Part shown: one piece after another, positions 1 through 6,979 of the stretch
Position numbering within the stretch: the first letter of the stretch is position 1
How the letters are laid out: every line of letters begins with the position of its first letter
NCBI GenBank assembly: GCA_014896635.1
Contig: JADBKA010000127.1
Span: 1-12,712, forward strand
Source of the DNA: Ktedonobacteraceae bacterium
GTDB taxonomy: Bacteria; Chloroflexota; Ktedonobacteria; Ktedonobacterales; Ktedonobacteraceae
Direction: 5' to 3'
DNA length: 12,712 bases
The notes under the pieces: model-generated
Seen by the model: only the letters and a program-made list of their open reading frames with translations
The model's database searches: none
Told to the model about the DNA's origin: nothing
Position numbers and translations under genes: made by a program

Positions 1-1
1 C

Positions 2-229
2 GCTGACGTTCCTAACAAGCGGTGTGTGCGTGTACGCGAAGGTGGTGAGGTATTACAGAGCATTGAGTTGGATCGTGGGTGCTTCGCGTGCGCACTCGGT
101 GGCCCTGACAAGAGAACGTTGTTCCTGGTAGTAGCTGAGTGGCATGGCCCTGAGAACATGGTGGGCCAGGCACGAACAGGCCAGGTTCTTACCATCGAGT
201 CACCTGCGCCAGGCATCGGATGGCCGTAG
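2..229 (+). CDS. SMP-30/gluconolactonase/LRE-like protein, C-terminal part (5' end outside window)
   Basis: The reading frame is open from the left edge and ends in TAG, so only the last 75 codons are present. The translation starts ADVPNKRCVRV and continues through EGGEVL, DRGCFACALGGPD, RTLF and RTGQVLTIE before ending GIGWP. That run resembles the final beta-propeller blade of the SMP-30/gluconolactonase/LRE family, in which the phrases CFAC-LGGPD and ARTGQVLTVE recur near the C-terminus. Family members are calcium-dependent six-bladed propeller lactonases acting on sugar lactones or related esters, but the catalytic metal ligands would lie upstream, so substrate cannot be judged. A GTG at 26 could be mistaken for a start, but the match to the family continues upstream of it. 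The gene runs toward hutH and the two 3' ends face each other across a short gap holding two parS-like palindromes. The assignment is from memory of the family, not a search. Confidence 0.72.
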   Translation, partial: ADVPNKRCVRVREGGEVLQSIELDRGCFACALGGPDKRTLFLVVAEWHGPENMVGQARTGQVLTIESPAPGIGWP

Positions 230-298
230 CGTATTATGCTCTCAGCCAGAGTTTTCTTACTCCTCTGTGGCGAGACAAAACACTGTTCCCTCTCCTGA

Positions 299-314
299 TG
301 TTTCACGTGAAACA
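299..314. other. parS: parS-like ParB-binding site 1
   Basis: The sequence is TGTTTCACGTGAAACA, a perfect 16-bp palindrome identical to the consensus bacterial parS centromere site defined in Bacillus subtilis. One further base pair on each side keeps the symmetry, giving 18 bp (298-315). It lies between two convergent genes, 67 bp from site 2, centre to centre. It is the first of four identical cores in the window. ParB binds such sites, spreads along DNA as a CTP-dependent clamp and loads SMC. Binding here is inferred from sequence identity. Confidence 0.88.
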
Positions 315-365
315 TTTTTGTTGAACCGGGATCAGGTAGAAGCAATTGAGCCTTGCGGACAACAA

Positions 366-381
366 TGTTTCACGTGAAACA
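366..381. other. parS: parS-like ParB-binding site 2
   Basis: This is a second perfect TGTTTCACGTGAAACA. The symmetry extends to a 24-bp perfect palindrome (362-385), ACAAT on the left mirrored by ATTGT on the right. It begins only a few bases beyond the hutH stop codon, in the gap between hutH and the SMP-30-like gene. Its 67-bp spacing from site 1 makes a tight pair. There is no T-tract, so it does not look like a normal hutH terminator, though a ParB-bound site here could influence readthrough (inference). Confidence 0.88.
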
Positions 382-387
382 TTGTGC

Positions 388-1941
388 TTATTCAATCGAC
401 GCGAACGTCCCCGCCTTTACCTCGGCGGTTATACGCGCAATGTCCGGCGCCATCACGCGGTCATGGTCGAGCGCCGGCACGGACGCCCGCACAAGTTCAT
501 ACGCGACCTGAACGCCCACACCAGGCTTCAACGGCTTGCGGAACTCCAGCATCTGAGCAGCGCAGAGCAGTTCTATCGCCACAACCTGCTGCGCCAGTTC
601 CAGGATACGCAGTACCTTGTGTGCAGAGGTCGCGCCCATACTGACAAAATCTTCCATGCCGGCGGAAGTTGGAATCGAGTCGATGCTGGCGGGCTGCGCC
701 AGGATCTTGATCTCGTTAACCAGCGAGGCCGCGACGTACTGCGTGATCATAAAGCCGGAATTAAGTCCCGCGTTGGGCGTCAGGAACAGCGGCGCGCCGC
801 CGATATCCCAGTCGTGCGGTCCCATCAGTCCGTAGATGCGGCGCTCGGAGAAACTGGCGAGTTGAGCCAGCGCGATTGCCAGCGTATCGAGCGCCAGCGC
901 CAGCGGCTGACCGTGAAAATTGCCCCCGCTCAGTACATCGCCCTTTTCAGGGAAAATGAGAGGATTATCGGTCACAGCGCCTAGTTCCCGCTCAAAGATC
1001 GTCGCACAGAACGCCAGCGCATCGCGTACCGCACCCAGAACCTGGGGAGCGCAGCGCAGCGTATAGGGGTCCTGCACCCTGGCGCAGTTCTGGTGGCTGT
1101 GGTTGATCTCGCTCTCGCGCACAAGACGACGCAGACGCCCGGCGCTGATCTGCTGTCCGGCCTGACCGCGACAGCGATGAATACGCTCATCAAGAGGAAC
1201 ATGGCTGCCCATCAATCCCTCGATGCTCATAGCGCAGGCCACCTCGGCGGTCTGTACCAGAGTTTCGCCATCAGTAAGAGCCAGCAGACCGATGGCTTCC
1301 ATCAGATGCGTACCATTGACCAGAGCCAGCCCTTCTTTCGCTTGCAGGCTCAGCGGAGCCAGGCCCGCACGTCGTAAAGCTTCGGCGCCGCTGCAACGCT
1401 GTCCCTGGTAGATGGCCTCGCCCTCACCCACCAGCACCAGCGCCAGGTGAGCGAGCGGAGCCAGGTCGCCGCTCGCGCCGACCGAACCTCTGGAAGGTAC
1501 CAGCGGATAGATATGGGTATTAAGCAGATCTATCAGGCCGCGCACAATCTCGACGCGCACGCCCGAATGGCCACGTGCCAGGCTGGCCGCCAGCAGAACC
1601 AGCATAGCGCGCGTCACCTCTTCAGTGAGTGGTTCGCCTACACCGGCGGCATGACTGCGTAGCAGATTGTGCTGGAGAATCACCTGCTGCTCCTGGGGGA
1701 TACGCACGCTGCTGAGATGGCCGAAGCCGGTCGTCACGCCGTAGATCTTGTTGCCCTCTGCCGCCTGCTTCTCTATCACTGCGCGCGCGGCTTGTATGCG
1801 CTGGATAGCCTGATCGCCGAGCGCGACCGGGGCGTATGCACGTGCAACGGCGAGCGCCTCAGCGCGTGAGAGTGCATGTCCGTCGATCACGATAGGGGAT
1901 TGCTGTTGTGGTTGCGGTGTATGTGTATGTAGCGTGTCCAT
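388..1941 (-). CDS. hutH: Histidine ammonia-lyase (histidase)
   Basis: Catalyses the first step of histidine degradation, L-histidine to trans-urocanate plus ammonia, in the cytosol. The 517-residue product has the normal family length. It carries the signature GSVGASGDLAPLAHL (about 153-167), whose Ala-Ser-Gly (156-158) cyclises to the MIO electrophile. Other family landmarks are YGVTTGFG (67-74, catalytic Tyr), QDPYTLRCAPQV (290-301), DNPLIFP (325-331), SGGNFHGQP (338-346) and SAGMEDFVSM (426-435), whose Glu matches the catalytic Glu of Pseudomonas HutH. I place the start at the ATG preceded by AAAGGA at 11 bases. The frame runs 15 codons further up to 1986, but that first ATG overlaps a probable -10 element, and the ATG at 1953 touches the Shine-Dalgarno. 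All active-site segments are intact. The next hut gene on this strand, hutI, is 5 kb away rather than adjacent, and no urocanase gene is in the window. Confidence 0.97.
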   Translation of the reverse strand: MDTLHTHTPQPQQQSPIVIDGHALSRAEALAVARAYAPVALGDQAIQRIQAARAVIEKQAAEGNKIYGVTTGFGHLSSVRIPQEQQVILQHNLLRSHAAGVGEPLTEEVTRAMLVLLAASLARGHSGVRVEIVRGLIDLLNTHIYPLVPSRGSVGASGDLAPLAHLALVLVGEGEAIYQGQRCSGAEALRRAGLAPLSLQAKEGLALVNGTHLMEAIGLLALTDGETLVQTAEVACAMSIEGLMGSHVPLDERIHRCRGQAGQQISAGRLRRLVRESEINHSHQNCARVQDPYTLRCAPQVLGAVRDALAFCATIFERELGAVTDNPLIFPEKGDVLSGGNFHGQPLALALDTLAIALAQLASFSERRIYGLMGPHDWDIGGAPLFLTPNAGLNSGFMITQYVAASLVNEIKILAQPASIDSIPTSAGMEDFVSMGATSAHKVLRILELAQQVVAIELLCAAQMLEFRKPLKPGVGVQVAYELVRASVPALDHDRVMAPDIARITAEVKAGTFASIE

Positions 1942-1981
1942 TGTCAAATGCATCCTTTCATGGCCTCGTTGCCTGAATCGT

Positions 1982-1990
1982 AGCATAGCA
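1982..1990 (-). promoter_or_regulatory. Candidate extended -10 promoter of hutH
   Basis: Read on the minus strand this is TGCTATGCT, an extended -10 element (TGn followed by TATGCT) with no convincing -35 hexamer. Transcription would begin near 1975 and give a leader of about 35 bases with AAAGGA before the chosen ATG. It overlaps the furthest upstream in-frame ATG of hutH, which is the main reason for rejecting that start. Confidence 0.45.
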
Positions 1991-2092
1991 CAAAAGGGCA
2001 GTGACAGCAGGGAGCGGCTGGCTGCATATTAAAATCTCACAGCGTGACTCTGGTTTCTTGTGAGCTATCTATCACGGCAAGCGGAGAAGGAA

Positions 2093-2108
2093 TGTTTCAC
2101 GTGAAACA
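2093..2108. other. parS: parS-like ParB-binding site 3
   Basis: This is a third exact TGTTTCACGTGAAACA, inside a 20-bp perfect palindrome (2091-2110). It sits about 150 bp upstream of the hutH start codon, between hutH and the methyltransferase. It lies upstream of the candidate hutH promoter rather than on it, so a classical operator role is less likely than centromere function. It is about 1.7 kb from site 2. Confidence 0.87.
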
Positions 2109-2148
2109 TTTTGTTGAAACTTCGCTAGCCGGGTTTAAGCGTCCTGGC

Positions 2149-2172
2149 CGGGGAGAACTTTAACTCTCCCCG
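2149..2172. other. GC-rich hairpin, 8-bp stem
   Basis: CGGGGAGA pairs with TCTCCCCG around an 8-base AT-rich loop. There is no T-run on either side, so it is not a standard intrinsic terminator, and no gene ends next to it. It lies between parS-like site 3 and the dispersed repeat. Its function is unknown. Confidence 0.5.
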
Positions 2173-2190
2173 CCCCTATCGCGTATATCT

Positions 2191-2293
2191 CATACCATGT
2201 TGCTTTCAGAGAAGCAACATGGTATGAAATCTTGATACCCGTTCAGAAACGTCCCGCCGGTGGCGGGACGTTTCTGAACGCAAGGGAGTATCA
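2191..2293 (+). repeat. Hairpin-rich dispersed repeat, copy 1 (upstream of methyltransferase)
   Basis: Two strong hairpins occur in tandem. The first (2191-2226) has a perfect 15-bp stem CATACCATGTTGCTT around a 6-base loop. The second (2240-2280) has a perfect 19-bp stem around the 3-base loop GGT and includes GTCCCGCC / GGCGGGAC. The unit continues to a TATCA at 2289-2293. A second copy lies in opposite orientation at 6071-6202. The first 79 bases of the two copies differ at only 7 positions, and the last 21 bases differ at one. Neither stem is followed by a T-tract. The unit could be a REP/MITE-like palindromic element or a shared regulatory leader. It ends 115 bp before the methyltransferase start. 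Confidence 0.85.
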
Positions 2294-2408
2294 GACCAGA
2301 AGAACAAATCCTCGTATCACGGAAAAGGAGTTACCTCCACCGCTTTCCTTTCTCTCATAAGAAGAGAGAAACGCTAGCAAGAAAACAACAGGGAGAAGAG
2401 TATCGACA

Positions 2409-2984
2409 ATGCCATTGCTCATCACTATCGTAGCTGTTTTCGTCGTCGCCCTCGCCGGTTATACAGCGGCCTGGCTGCTGTTTGTCAGCGTGGGCAATCG
2501 CCTGACTTTCAAGCAACTGGCTTTGCGGCCCGGCATGAGCGTTCTGGATGCCGGGTGTGGTTCCGGCAGGCTTACGCTGCCTTTTGCACGACGGATAGGT
2601 CCCGGCGGTGAGGTGCTCGGCATCGACATCGCGGCTGAGAGAATTCAGCGAGCGGAACGGCGCGCACAGGCTGCGGGCGTCAAGAACGTGCGCTTCGAGC
2701 GCACAGGAGCTGGAGAGGGCAGGCTTGCCCATGAACGATTCGACCGCGCTGTTCTCTGTGCTGTCCTCGGTGAGATAGCCAACCGCGAGGCAGCGCTTGC
2801 CGAGATTTTCCAGGCGCTCAAACCCGGCGGCATTCTCTCCGTTACAGAGGGATTCATTGATCCACATTTTCAGCGCCAGGAGCAGGTTCTTCGCCTGGCT
2901 CGCACCGCTGGCTTTGAAAAAGAGAGCTGTGCCGGCAATCGCTGGCTTTTCACCATGAATCTGCGCAAACCCACAACTGCCTGA
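2409..2984 (+). CDS. Membrane-anchored class I SAM-dependent methyltransferase
   Basis: The 191-residue protein begins with a hydrophobic segment (about 3-28, rich in Val, Ala and Leu) that should act as a membrane anchor or uncleaved signal. The Rossmann-type methyltransferase core follows. Motif I is VLDAGCGSG (45-53), the SAM-ribose acidic residue lies in GID (71-73), VRFERTGAGE (94-103) precedes the FDRAVL strand (111-116), and the post-motif LKPGGIL (137-143) is clear. This layout resembles UbiE/MenG-like or arsenite methyltransferase-like enzymes, but no substrate residues can be recognised, and the usual C-terminal extension is short. The start ATG has GGGAG about 13 bases upstream, a long spacing. 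The gene converges with the large XRE-AAA-TPR regulator, and both carry the same hairpin repeat upstream, which suggests they moved or are controlled together (inference). Confidence 0.85.
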   Translation: MPLLITIVAVFVVALAGYTAAWLLFVSVGNRLTFKQLALRPGMSVLDAGCGSGRLTLPFARRIGPGGEVLGIDIAAERIQRAERRAQAAGVKNVRFERTGAGEGRLAHERFDRAVLCAVLGEIANREAALAEIFQALKPGGILSVTEGFIDPHFQRQEQVLRLARTAGFEKESCAGNRWLFTMNLRKPTTA

Positions 2985-3114
2985 CTATAAATTCTTTTCA
3001 GCAACATCGTGAGAAAAAAGAAGAGCGAGGCTGGCAAACAAACTCTGCTGTTCTACTTTTGAACACGGGTATCGTCTCCTCTCTGCTCACCTGTTGCGTT
3101 TCTGGGCGCTGGCC

Positions 3115-5994
3115 TTACGCATATTTGTGTGCCAGGTATTCCTGCGCAGTCTGGCAGGCTCTGGTCAACCCGGCAGATTTAAAGCGGGCGAGGGCCTGCT
3201 CAAAATGGGCCAGGGCCTCCGCTTCTTCGCCGTGATCCCGGCAAAGCAGCCCCCACACCATTTGTGTGCGCGCCGCTTCCAGCAGAGCCTCTCCAGCAAG
3301 AAATGCCTGGACACTGGCTGCCAGGTGCGCGCGGGCCTCCTCCCAGCGCGAGCGATGTGCCAGCGCCTGTCCCAGGACTCGCTCTGCGATCCCTTCACTC
3401 AGGAAGCTACCCACTTCTTCCCTGGCAAGTTCAACGGTCGCTCGCGCGTGAGCAAGCGCCTCGTCTACCCGGCCAGCGGCCAGTAACACTGCGGCGGTCA
3501 CTCCCTCAAGGAGATCCTGGCCCATAATATGTTCACCCAGGCGATTTCCTGCTGTCCGGGCGTGGGCCAGACTTTGTAAGGCTTCTTCGTGTTTTCCCAA
3601 CCGGCCTTCGGCCCATGCGCGGAAAGCGCAGGCCCAATAGACCAGAAGCCAGTCCCCGATTCTCTCAGCTTCCCGCACAACCTGTTCGTTTGCTTCCAAT
3701 GCTTGCGAGCAGTCATCACCGGACATAAGAATGATACTGAGAAAGTGACGCGCGTGAAGTCCGTAATGATTCTCTATTTCCCCAGCCTGGCGCGCTCTCT
3801 CTACAGCACGTTGTCCCTGAGTCACCCCTGCCGCATATTGTCCTCGCGCCGCAAGTGCATATCCCAGGTAGCCGAGGGCATCGGTCCAGGCCAGCCAGTT
3901 GCCCGCTCGTTCAAGCAGGGGGATGGCCGGGGTCAGCAGTTCTTCGATGGAACTAAACTGTCCCTGGTTGATCAGGACCCGGCCCAGTTGAAGCGCAGCC
4001 AGAGCCACCAGCTCTTCGTCCCCTAATGCCTGCGCCTCCCTCAGCACTTGCTCCGCATAGGAGCGCGCCTGGCGCATGGTATTGCGTGTGCCGTGGACAA
4101 CGGCGATCCAGTAATGGATCAGGGCCACCTGCTTCTGGTCATGCAACAAATATGCCAGGTGCTCGGCCCCGGTCAATCGCCGGAGAGTATGCTCTACATC
4201 TACGGCCATCCAGGAGACCTGAACCAGCTTGAGGAGCGTCTCTACACGGGTCTCTTGTGTAGCAGTCGTCTCTGGTAGTTGTGAGAGGGCTTTCAGCGCC
4301 TGGCTGTAGTGCTGCCGGGCTTCTGTGTTGGCAAAACAGCGCACCGCTTCATCGCCTGCCGCCAGACTGAAGCGTACCACCTGCTCGCTCAAGCCAGAGG
4401 CCCGCGCATGATGAGCCAGTTCAGCAGCCGGCCTGTCTTCCGCTTCGAGTAGCGCGAGCGCGCGGCAATGGAGAAGATGCAACTCGGCTTCGCTCATCTC
4501 GGTCGTAATCGTCTCGCGGATCTTATCATGGCCGAAGAGATAGTGTGGGCCTCTGCCGCTCTCTGCGCTTTCTTCACGCAACAGCCCTTGCCGAAGAAGC
4601 TCCTCAAGCGCCGCCAGAGCCTCGCGTTCTCCTACACCGGCGACGCGAGAGAGCAGATCAAAGGAGGCTTCTTGCCCAAGAATAGCACTCGCTACCAGCA
4701 GAGAGCGCCCTGCCGGGGTAAGCCGCTCCACCTGCGAAAGGATAAGCCGGCGCACACCGGGCGGAAGCATGCTTTGCTGCTGGAGAGCGGAGAGAGCTGC
4801 CATGTCCAGTTCCAGTTCTTTTCCTTGCGGGGGAGAGCGCAGCACGAGAATCTTCCGCTCCAGCAGATCCTTCAAAGTTTCGACCAGGTAAAACGGTTGT
4901 CCTCCCGTTTCTCGAAAGAGCCACTGCCCGAACTGGTTGAAGCGAGCCGTTTGGCTGAGAGATATATCTGGCTGATAGGCAAGCGATCCAAGCAGGTGCA
5001 GCGTTTCTTCCAGCGTCAGAGGACCAGGAGTGAGATCGGTCACGGGCAATTCTCGGTGCAGACTCGCTATCCACCGGCTCAGAAGGCTGGCTGGCGTCAG
5101 AGCTTCGGAGCGTAGCGAGAGCAACAGGAGCACAGGCGTCTCACTCTCACTCCAACGCTGTCCCGCGTAGCGTAATACATCCAGGGAAGCGGCGTCGGCC
5201 CACTGCACATCATCAACGAACAGCACGACCGCTCTCTGTTCGCACAGAGCTTGCACAAGACGTGTCACTGCTTCAAAGAGGCGAATACGTGCCGTCATTT
5301 CGTCTCCGGGTACCTCTGGCAGGAAAGGGTAGCGTTCACGTAATTCGGGGAGAATGCGCGACAGTTCACTTAACCAGGTGGCACCGAGCCTCGCCTCCAG
5401 CGCCTGTTCTTTTTCGAGGCTACGGCTCAGAGCATGTACCAGGGATTGATAGGGCAGCCGGTCTCCCATCTCAAAGGCGCGCCCGGCCAGTATTGTTGCA
5501 CCCTCACTGGCAGCCCAGGAGAGAAAAGTAGCTGCCAGGCGCGTCTTGCCAATGCCAGCTTCTCCCTTGATCAGGACTATCCGCACCTGTCCCTGCTGGA
5601 CGCTCCGATAAAGGACCTGGAGCGCATGCAGGTCGGCTTCTCGTCCAACCAGGGGGAGAGTGGAAAACAGGGAACCGGTCTGTCGTGGAAGGAGCAGCGC
5701 GGCATGCTCTGATGCGCCGGACCGGGAAGGGCTGACAGAGAGGGATTGAGAGGCGACCGGGGTATGAGCTTCTTTGAGCAATCCCAGTGCGCTGGCCGGT
5801 TGCTCAAAGAGCTGGCAGAGCCGTTCCACGTAATGAGGACTGAGAAAAGTCGTACCACGTTCCCAGCGTGTAACAGTCACATCGTTGGGAGCGCCAATAC
5901 GCTCGGCCACCACTTTCTGAGTCCAGCCCCGCTCCAGGCGCGCCCGGCGCAGGAGATAATTAGGGGAGGTTTGCCTCGCTTTCTTCCTCATCAT
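3115..5994 (-). CDS. XRE-type HTH, AAA ATPase and TPR-repeat transcriptional regulator (STAND-like)
   Basis: This is probably a signal-responsive DNA-binding regulator of the MalT/AfsR-like STAND type, but with the DNA-binding domain at the front. The 959-residue product opens with an XRE helix-turn-helix (about 11-70), in which GWTQKVVAERIGA and TRWERGTTFLS form the recognition region. The AAA_16-type ATPase starts at LVGREADL (115). Walker A is GEAGIGKT (144-151), Walker B is VVLFVDDVQWAD (256-267), and the sensor-like LLLLSLRSEAL follows. The second half, about 540-950, is Ala/Leu-rich helical repeats of TPR character with a Trp-rich stretch. There is no LuxR-type HTH at the C-terminus, unlike MalT. 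The frame opens 15 codons earlier at a TTG, but two adjacent ATGs (5994, 5991) follow AAGGA at 4 to 7 bases, so I start there. The ligand and target genes are unknown. Its own promoter overlaps a hairpin, so autoregulation is possible. Confidence 0.88.
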   Translation of the reverse strand: MMRKKARQTSPNYLLRRARLERGWTQKVVAERIGAPNDVTVTRWERGTTFLSPHYVERLCQLFEQPASALGLLKEAHTPVASQSLSVSPSRSGASEHAALLLPRQTGSLFSTLPLVGREADLHALQVLYRSVQQGQVRIVLIKGEAGIGKTRLAATFLSWAASEGATILAGRAFEMGDRLPYQSLVHALSRSLEKEQALEARLGATWLSELSRILPELRERYPFLPEVPGDEMTARIRLFEAVTRLVQALCEQRAVVLFVDDVQWADAASLDVLRYAGQRWSESETPVLLLLSLRSEALTPASLLSRWIASLHRELPVTDLTPGPLTLEETLHLLGSLAYQPDISLSQTARFNQFGQWLFRETGGQPFYLVETLKDLLERKILVLRSPPQGKELELDMAALSALQQQSMLPPGVRRLILSQVERLTPAGRSLLVASAILGQEASFDLLSRVAGVGEREALAALEELLRQGLLREESAESGRGPHYLFGHDKIRETITTEMSEAELHLLHCRALALLEAEDRPAAELAHHARASGLSEQVVRFSLAAGDEAVRCFANTEARQHYSQALKALSQLPETTATQETRVETLLKLVQVSWMAVDVEHTLRRLTGAEHLAYLLHDQKQVALIHYWIAVVHGTRNTMRQARSYAEQVLREAQALGDEELVALAALQLGRVLINQGQFSSIEELLTPAIPLLERAGNWLAWTDALGYLGYALAARGQYAAGVTQGQRAVERARQAGEIENHYGLHARHFLSIILMSGDDCSQALEANEQVVREAERIGDWLLVYWACAFRAWAEGRLGKHEEALQSLAHARTAGNRLGEHIMGQDLLEGVTAAVLLAAGRVDEALAHARATVELAREEVGSFLSEGIAERVLGQALAHRSRWEEARAHLAASVQAFLAGEALLEAARTQMVWGLLCRDHGEEAEALAHFEQALARFKSAGLTRACQTAQEYLAHKYA

Positions 5995-6069
5995 CCTGTC
6001 CTTCTTCCGCAGTACCTGTGCTGGTTGAAGATTGTGCAAGATGGTTGCTCATGCATCGATTGAATGTAG

Positions 6070-6098
6070 GTGATACTACCTTGCGTTCAGATGGGCAA
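6070..6098 (-). promoter_or_regulatory. Candidate sigma-70 promoter of the XRE-AAA-TPR regulator
   Basis: On the minus strand TTGCCC (6098-6093) and TATCAC (6075-6070) are separated by exactly 17 bp. The -35 lies in one arm of the hairpin GGCAAGATGC / GCATCTTGCC (6094-6122), which is absent from repeat copy 1. That palindrome could be an operator for autoregulation by the HTH domain (inference). The -10 matches the consensus at four of six bases only, so confidence is moderate. Confidence 0.45.
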
Positions 6099-6202
6099 GA
6101 TGCGATGCACAAGCATCTTGCCAGTCCCGCCGGTGGCGGGACGGATCTCGACGGGTATCAAGATTTCATACCATGTTGCTTCTCTGAAAGCAACATGGTA
6201 TG
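6071..6202 (-). repeat. Hairpin-rich dispersed repeat, copy 2 (upstream of XRE-AAA-TPR regulator)
   Basis: This is the inverted counterpart of the unit at 2191-2293. Read on the minus strand it has the same 15-bp stem hairpin (6202-6167, identical to copy 1 including its loop TCAGAG) and the same AAATCTTGATACCCGT linker. The GTCCCGCC / GGCGGGAC hairpin (6142-6124) and the tail TCTGAACGCAAGG-AGTATCA follow. It differs by a 29-base net insertion that forms another hairpin, GGCAAGATGC / GCATCTTGCC (6094-6122). The loop of the GC hairpin is reverse-complemented relative to copy 1, as if that hairpin had flipped. Relative to the downstream gene it has the same orientation as copy 1, ending 76 bp before the regulator's start codon. 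Confidence 0.85.
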
Positions 6203-6422
6203 CAAGGGTCGCCATAAGGCTATGAAGCAGTTCACAGTATACTACACGACGTAACAAAATGATACCTGGATGATAACCCGGAGCTATTCTTCCTGGCCGG
6301 CTTTTGCGTTATGCTCTTACACAGACGCGGGCAAGCGCCTGCTTAAATGACATGGCGTTAACTTGAAGCAGGATATTCCGCCTGATCAGGCCATCTGTCC
6401 AGACAGAGAAGGTGCTGCCCCA

Positions 6423-6950
6423 ATGAAAAAACATGAAAGCAGGAAAAAACATATGGGTCTTGAGAAAAATCCCACAACTGGCCTGGTCCTGGACCAGTTG
6501 GGACCAACCGTAGAGTTTCTCACATCGCCGGACGATGAGCATAATGACTTCTGTGTGTTGAAAGGAACGATTCCTCCCGGAGGCTTTGTCCCCCTTCACG
6601 CTCACGCTGATACCGAGGATTTTATTGTCCTCTCAGGCGAAGTTGAGGGGCTGAGGAAAAACGGCCAGAGCTACGAATGGATTCCGGCAAAGGCAGGCGA
6701 TTTCGTTCATGTTCCGGGCAACGCGCCGCACGCCTGGCGTAACAGGGGAAGTGTCCCGGTGATCACATTCATCATCACAACCAGAAGGTTAGGTCACTTC
6801 TTCCAGGAGGTGGGCAGACCGGTGACGGATGCATCCCGGCCTGTGACTCCCGCAGATCTGGCACGCTTTGCAGAGGTAGCCATCAGGTATGGTCACTGGC
6901 TCGCAACCCCCGAAGAGAATGCCGCAGTTGGAATCAGCGTGAGTTTCTAG
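6423..6950 (+). CDS. Single-domain cupin protein
   Basis: This is a small beta-barrel protein of 175 residues from the chosen ATG. Both cupin motifs are close to canonical. Motif 1 is GGFVPLHAHADTEDFIVLSG and motif 2 is GDFVHVPGNAPHAWRN, which together supply the three His and one Glu that normally bind a single metal ion. The sequence VEFLTSPDDE before motif 1 fits the quercetin-dioxygenase-like cupins, but that label says little about substrate. Starts at 6423 (AAGG about 10 bases upstream) and 6453 (AGGA 8 bases upstream) are both plausible. The latter would yield MGLEKNPTTG and may be the true N-terminus. A TTG at 6363 is unlikely. The gene stands alone on its strand and converges with hutI across a parS-like palindrome. 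A role in histidine degradation is not indicated. Confidence 0.87.
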   Translation: MKKHESRKKHMGLEKNPTTGLVLDQLGPTVEFLTSPDDEHNDFCVLKGTIPPGGFVPLHAHADTEDFIVLSGEVEGLRKNGQSYEWIPAKAGDFVHVPGNAPHAWRNRGSVPVITFIITTRRLGHFFQEVGRPVTDASRPVTPADLARFAEVAIRYGHWLATPEENAAVGISVSF

Positions 6951-6979
6951 ACGGGACACTGATGAGATCGAAAAGGCAA

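Larger units (their letters stand above)
1942..2408. other. 467-bp divergent intergenic region, hutH / methyltransferase
   Basis: I see no gene here. From left to right it holds the hutH leader and candidate promoter, a parS-like palindrome, a GC-rich hairpin at 2149-2172 (stem CGGGGAGA / TCTCCCCG, 8-base loop), and the hairpin-rich dispersed repeat. A pyrimidine/purine hairpin follows at 2349-2371 (TTTCTCTC / GAGAGAAA). A purine-rich GGGAG stretch then lies 10 to 15 bases before the methyltransferase ATG. No clear sigma-70 promoter for the methyltransferase stands out. Confidence 0.7.
5995..6422. other. 428-bp divergent intergenic region, regulator / cupin
   Basis: No gene is convincing here. 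The left half holds the leader and candidate promoter of the XRE-AAA-TPR gene, an extra hairpin (6094-6122) and copy 2 of the dispersed repeat. The right half (6203-6422) should carry the cupin promoter. A TATGCT at 6310-6315 could be a -10, but no matching -35 is visible, so I do not annotate it. A TTG start at 6363 for the cupin frame lies in this region and is rejected for lack of a Shine-Dalgarno. Confidence 0.6.

Noticed and set aside
144..377. 77-codon frame overlapping the SMP-30-like end and parS sites
   Set aside because: It overlaps a recognisable C-terminus in another frame and reads through both parS palindromes, and it has no ribosome site.
346..984. Long open frame opposite hutH
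   Set aside because: It is antisense to a clear hutH, its translation is Arg/His/Gln-rich with no family resemblance, and it has no ribosome site. It arises from codon bias of hutH.
299..2108. The TGTTTCACGTGAAACA sites as hut operators
   Set aside because: Three of the four are at 3' ends of genes, and the other is upstream of, not on, the candidate hutH promoter. hutI's promoter has none. The exact parS match explains them better.
2240..2280. Perfect 19-bp stem as an intrinsic terminator
   Set aside because: No T-run follows on either strand, no gene ends nearby, and the stem is part of a repeated unit.
4468..5115. 215-codon open frame opposite the XRE-AAA-TPR gene
   Set aside because: It is antisense to the ATPase region, which has intact Walker motifs, and its translation shows no domain.
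2191..6202. Composite transposon
   Set aside because: No transposase or integrase gene and no recognisable target duplication at the outer edges. Only the inverted repeats support mobility.
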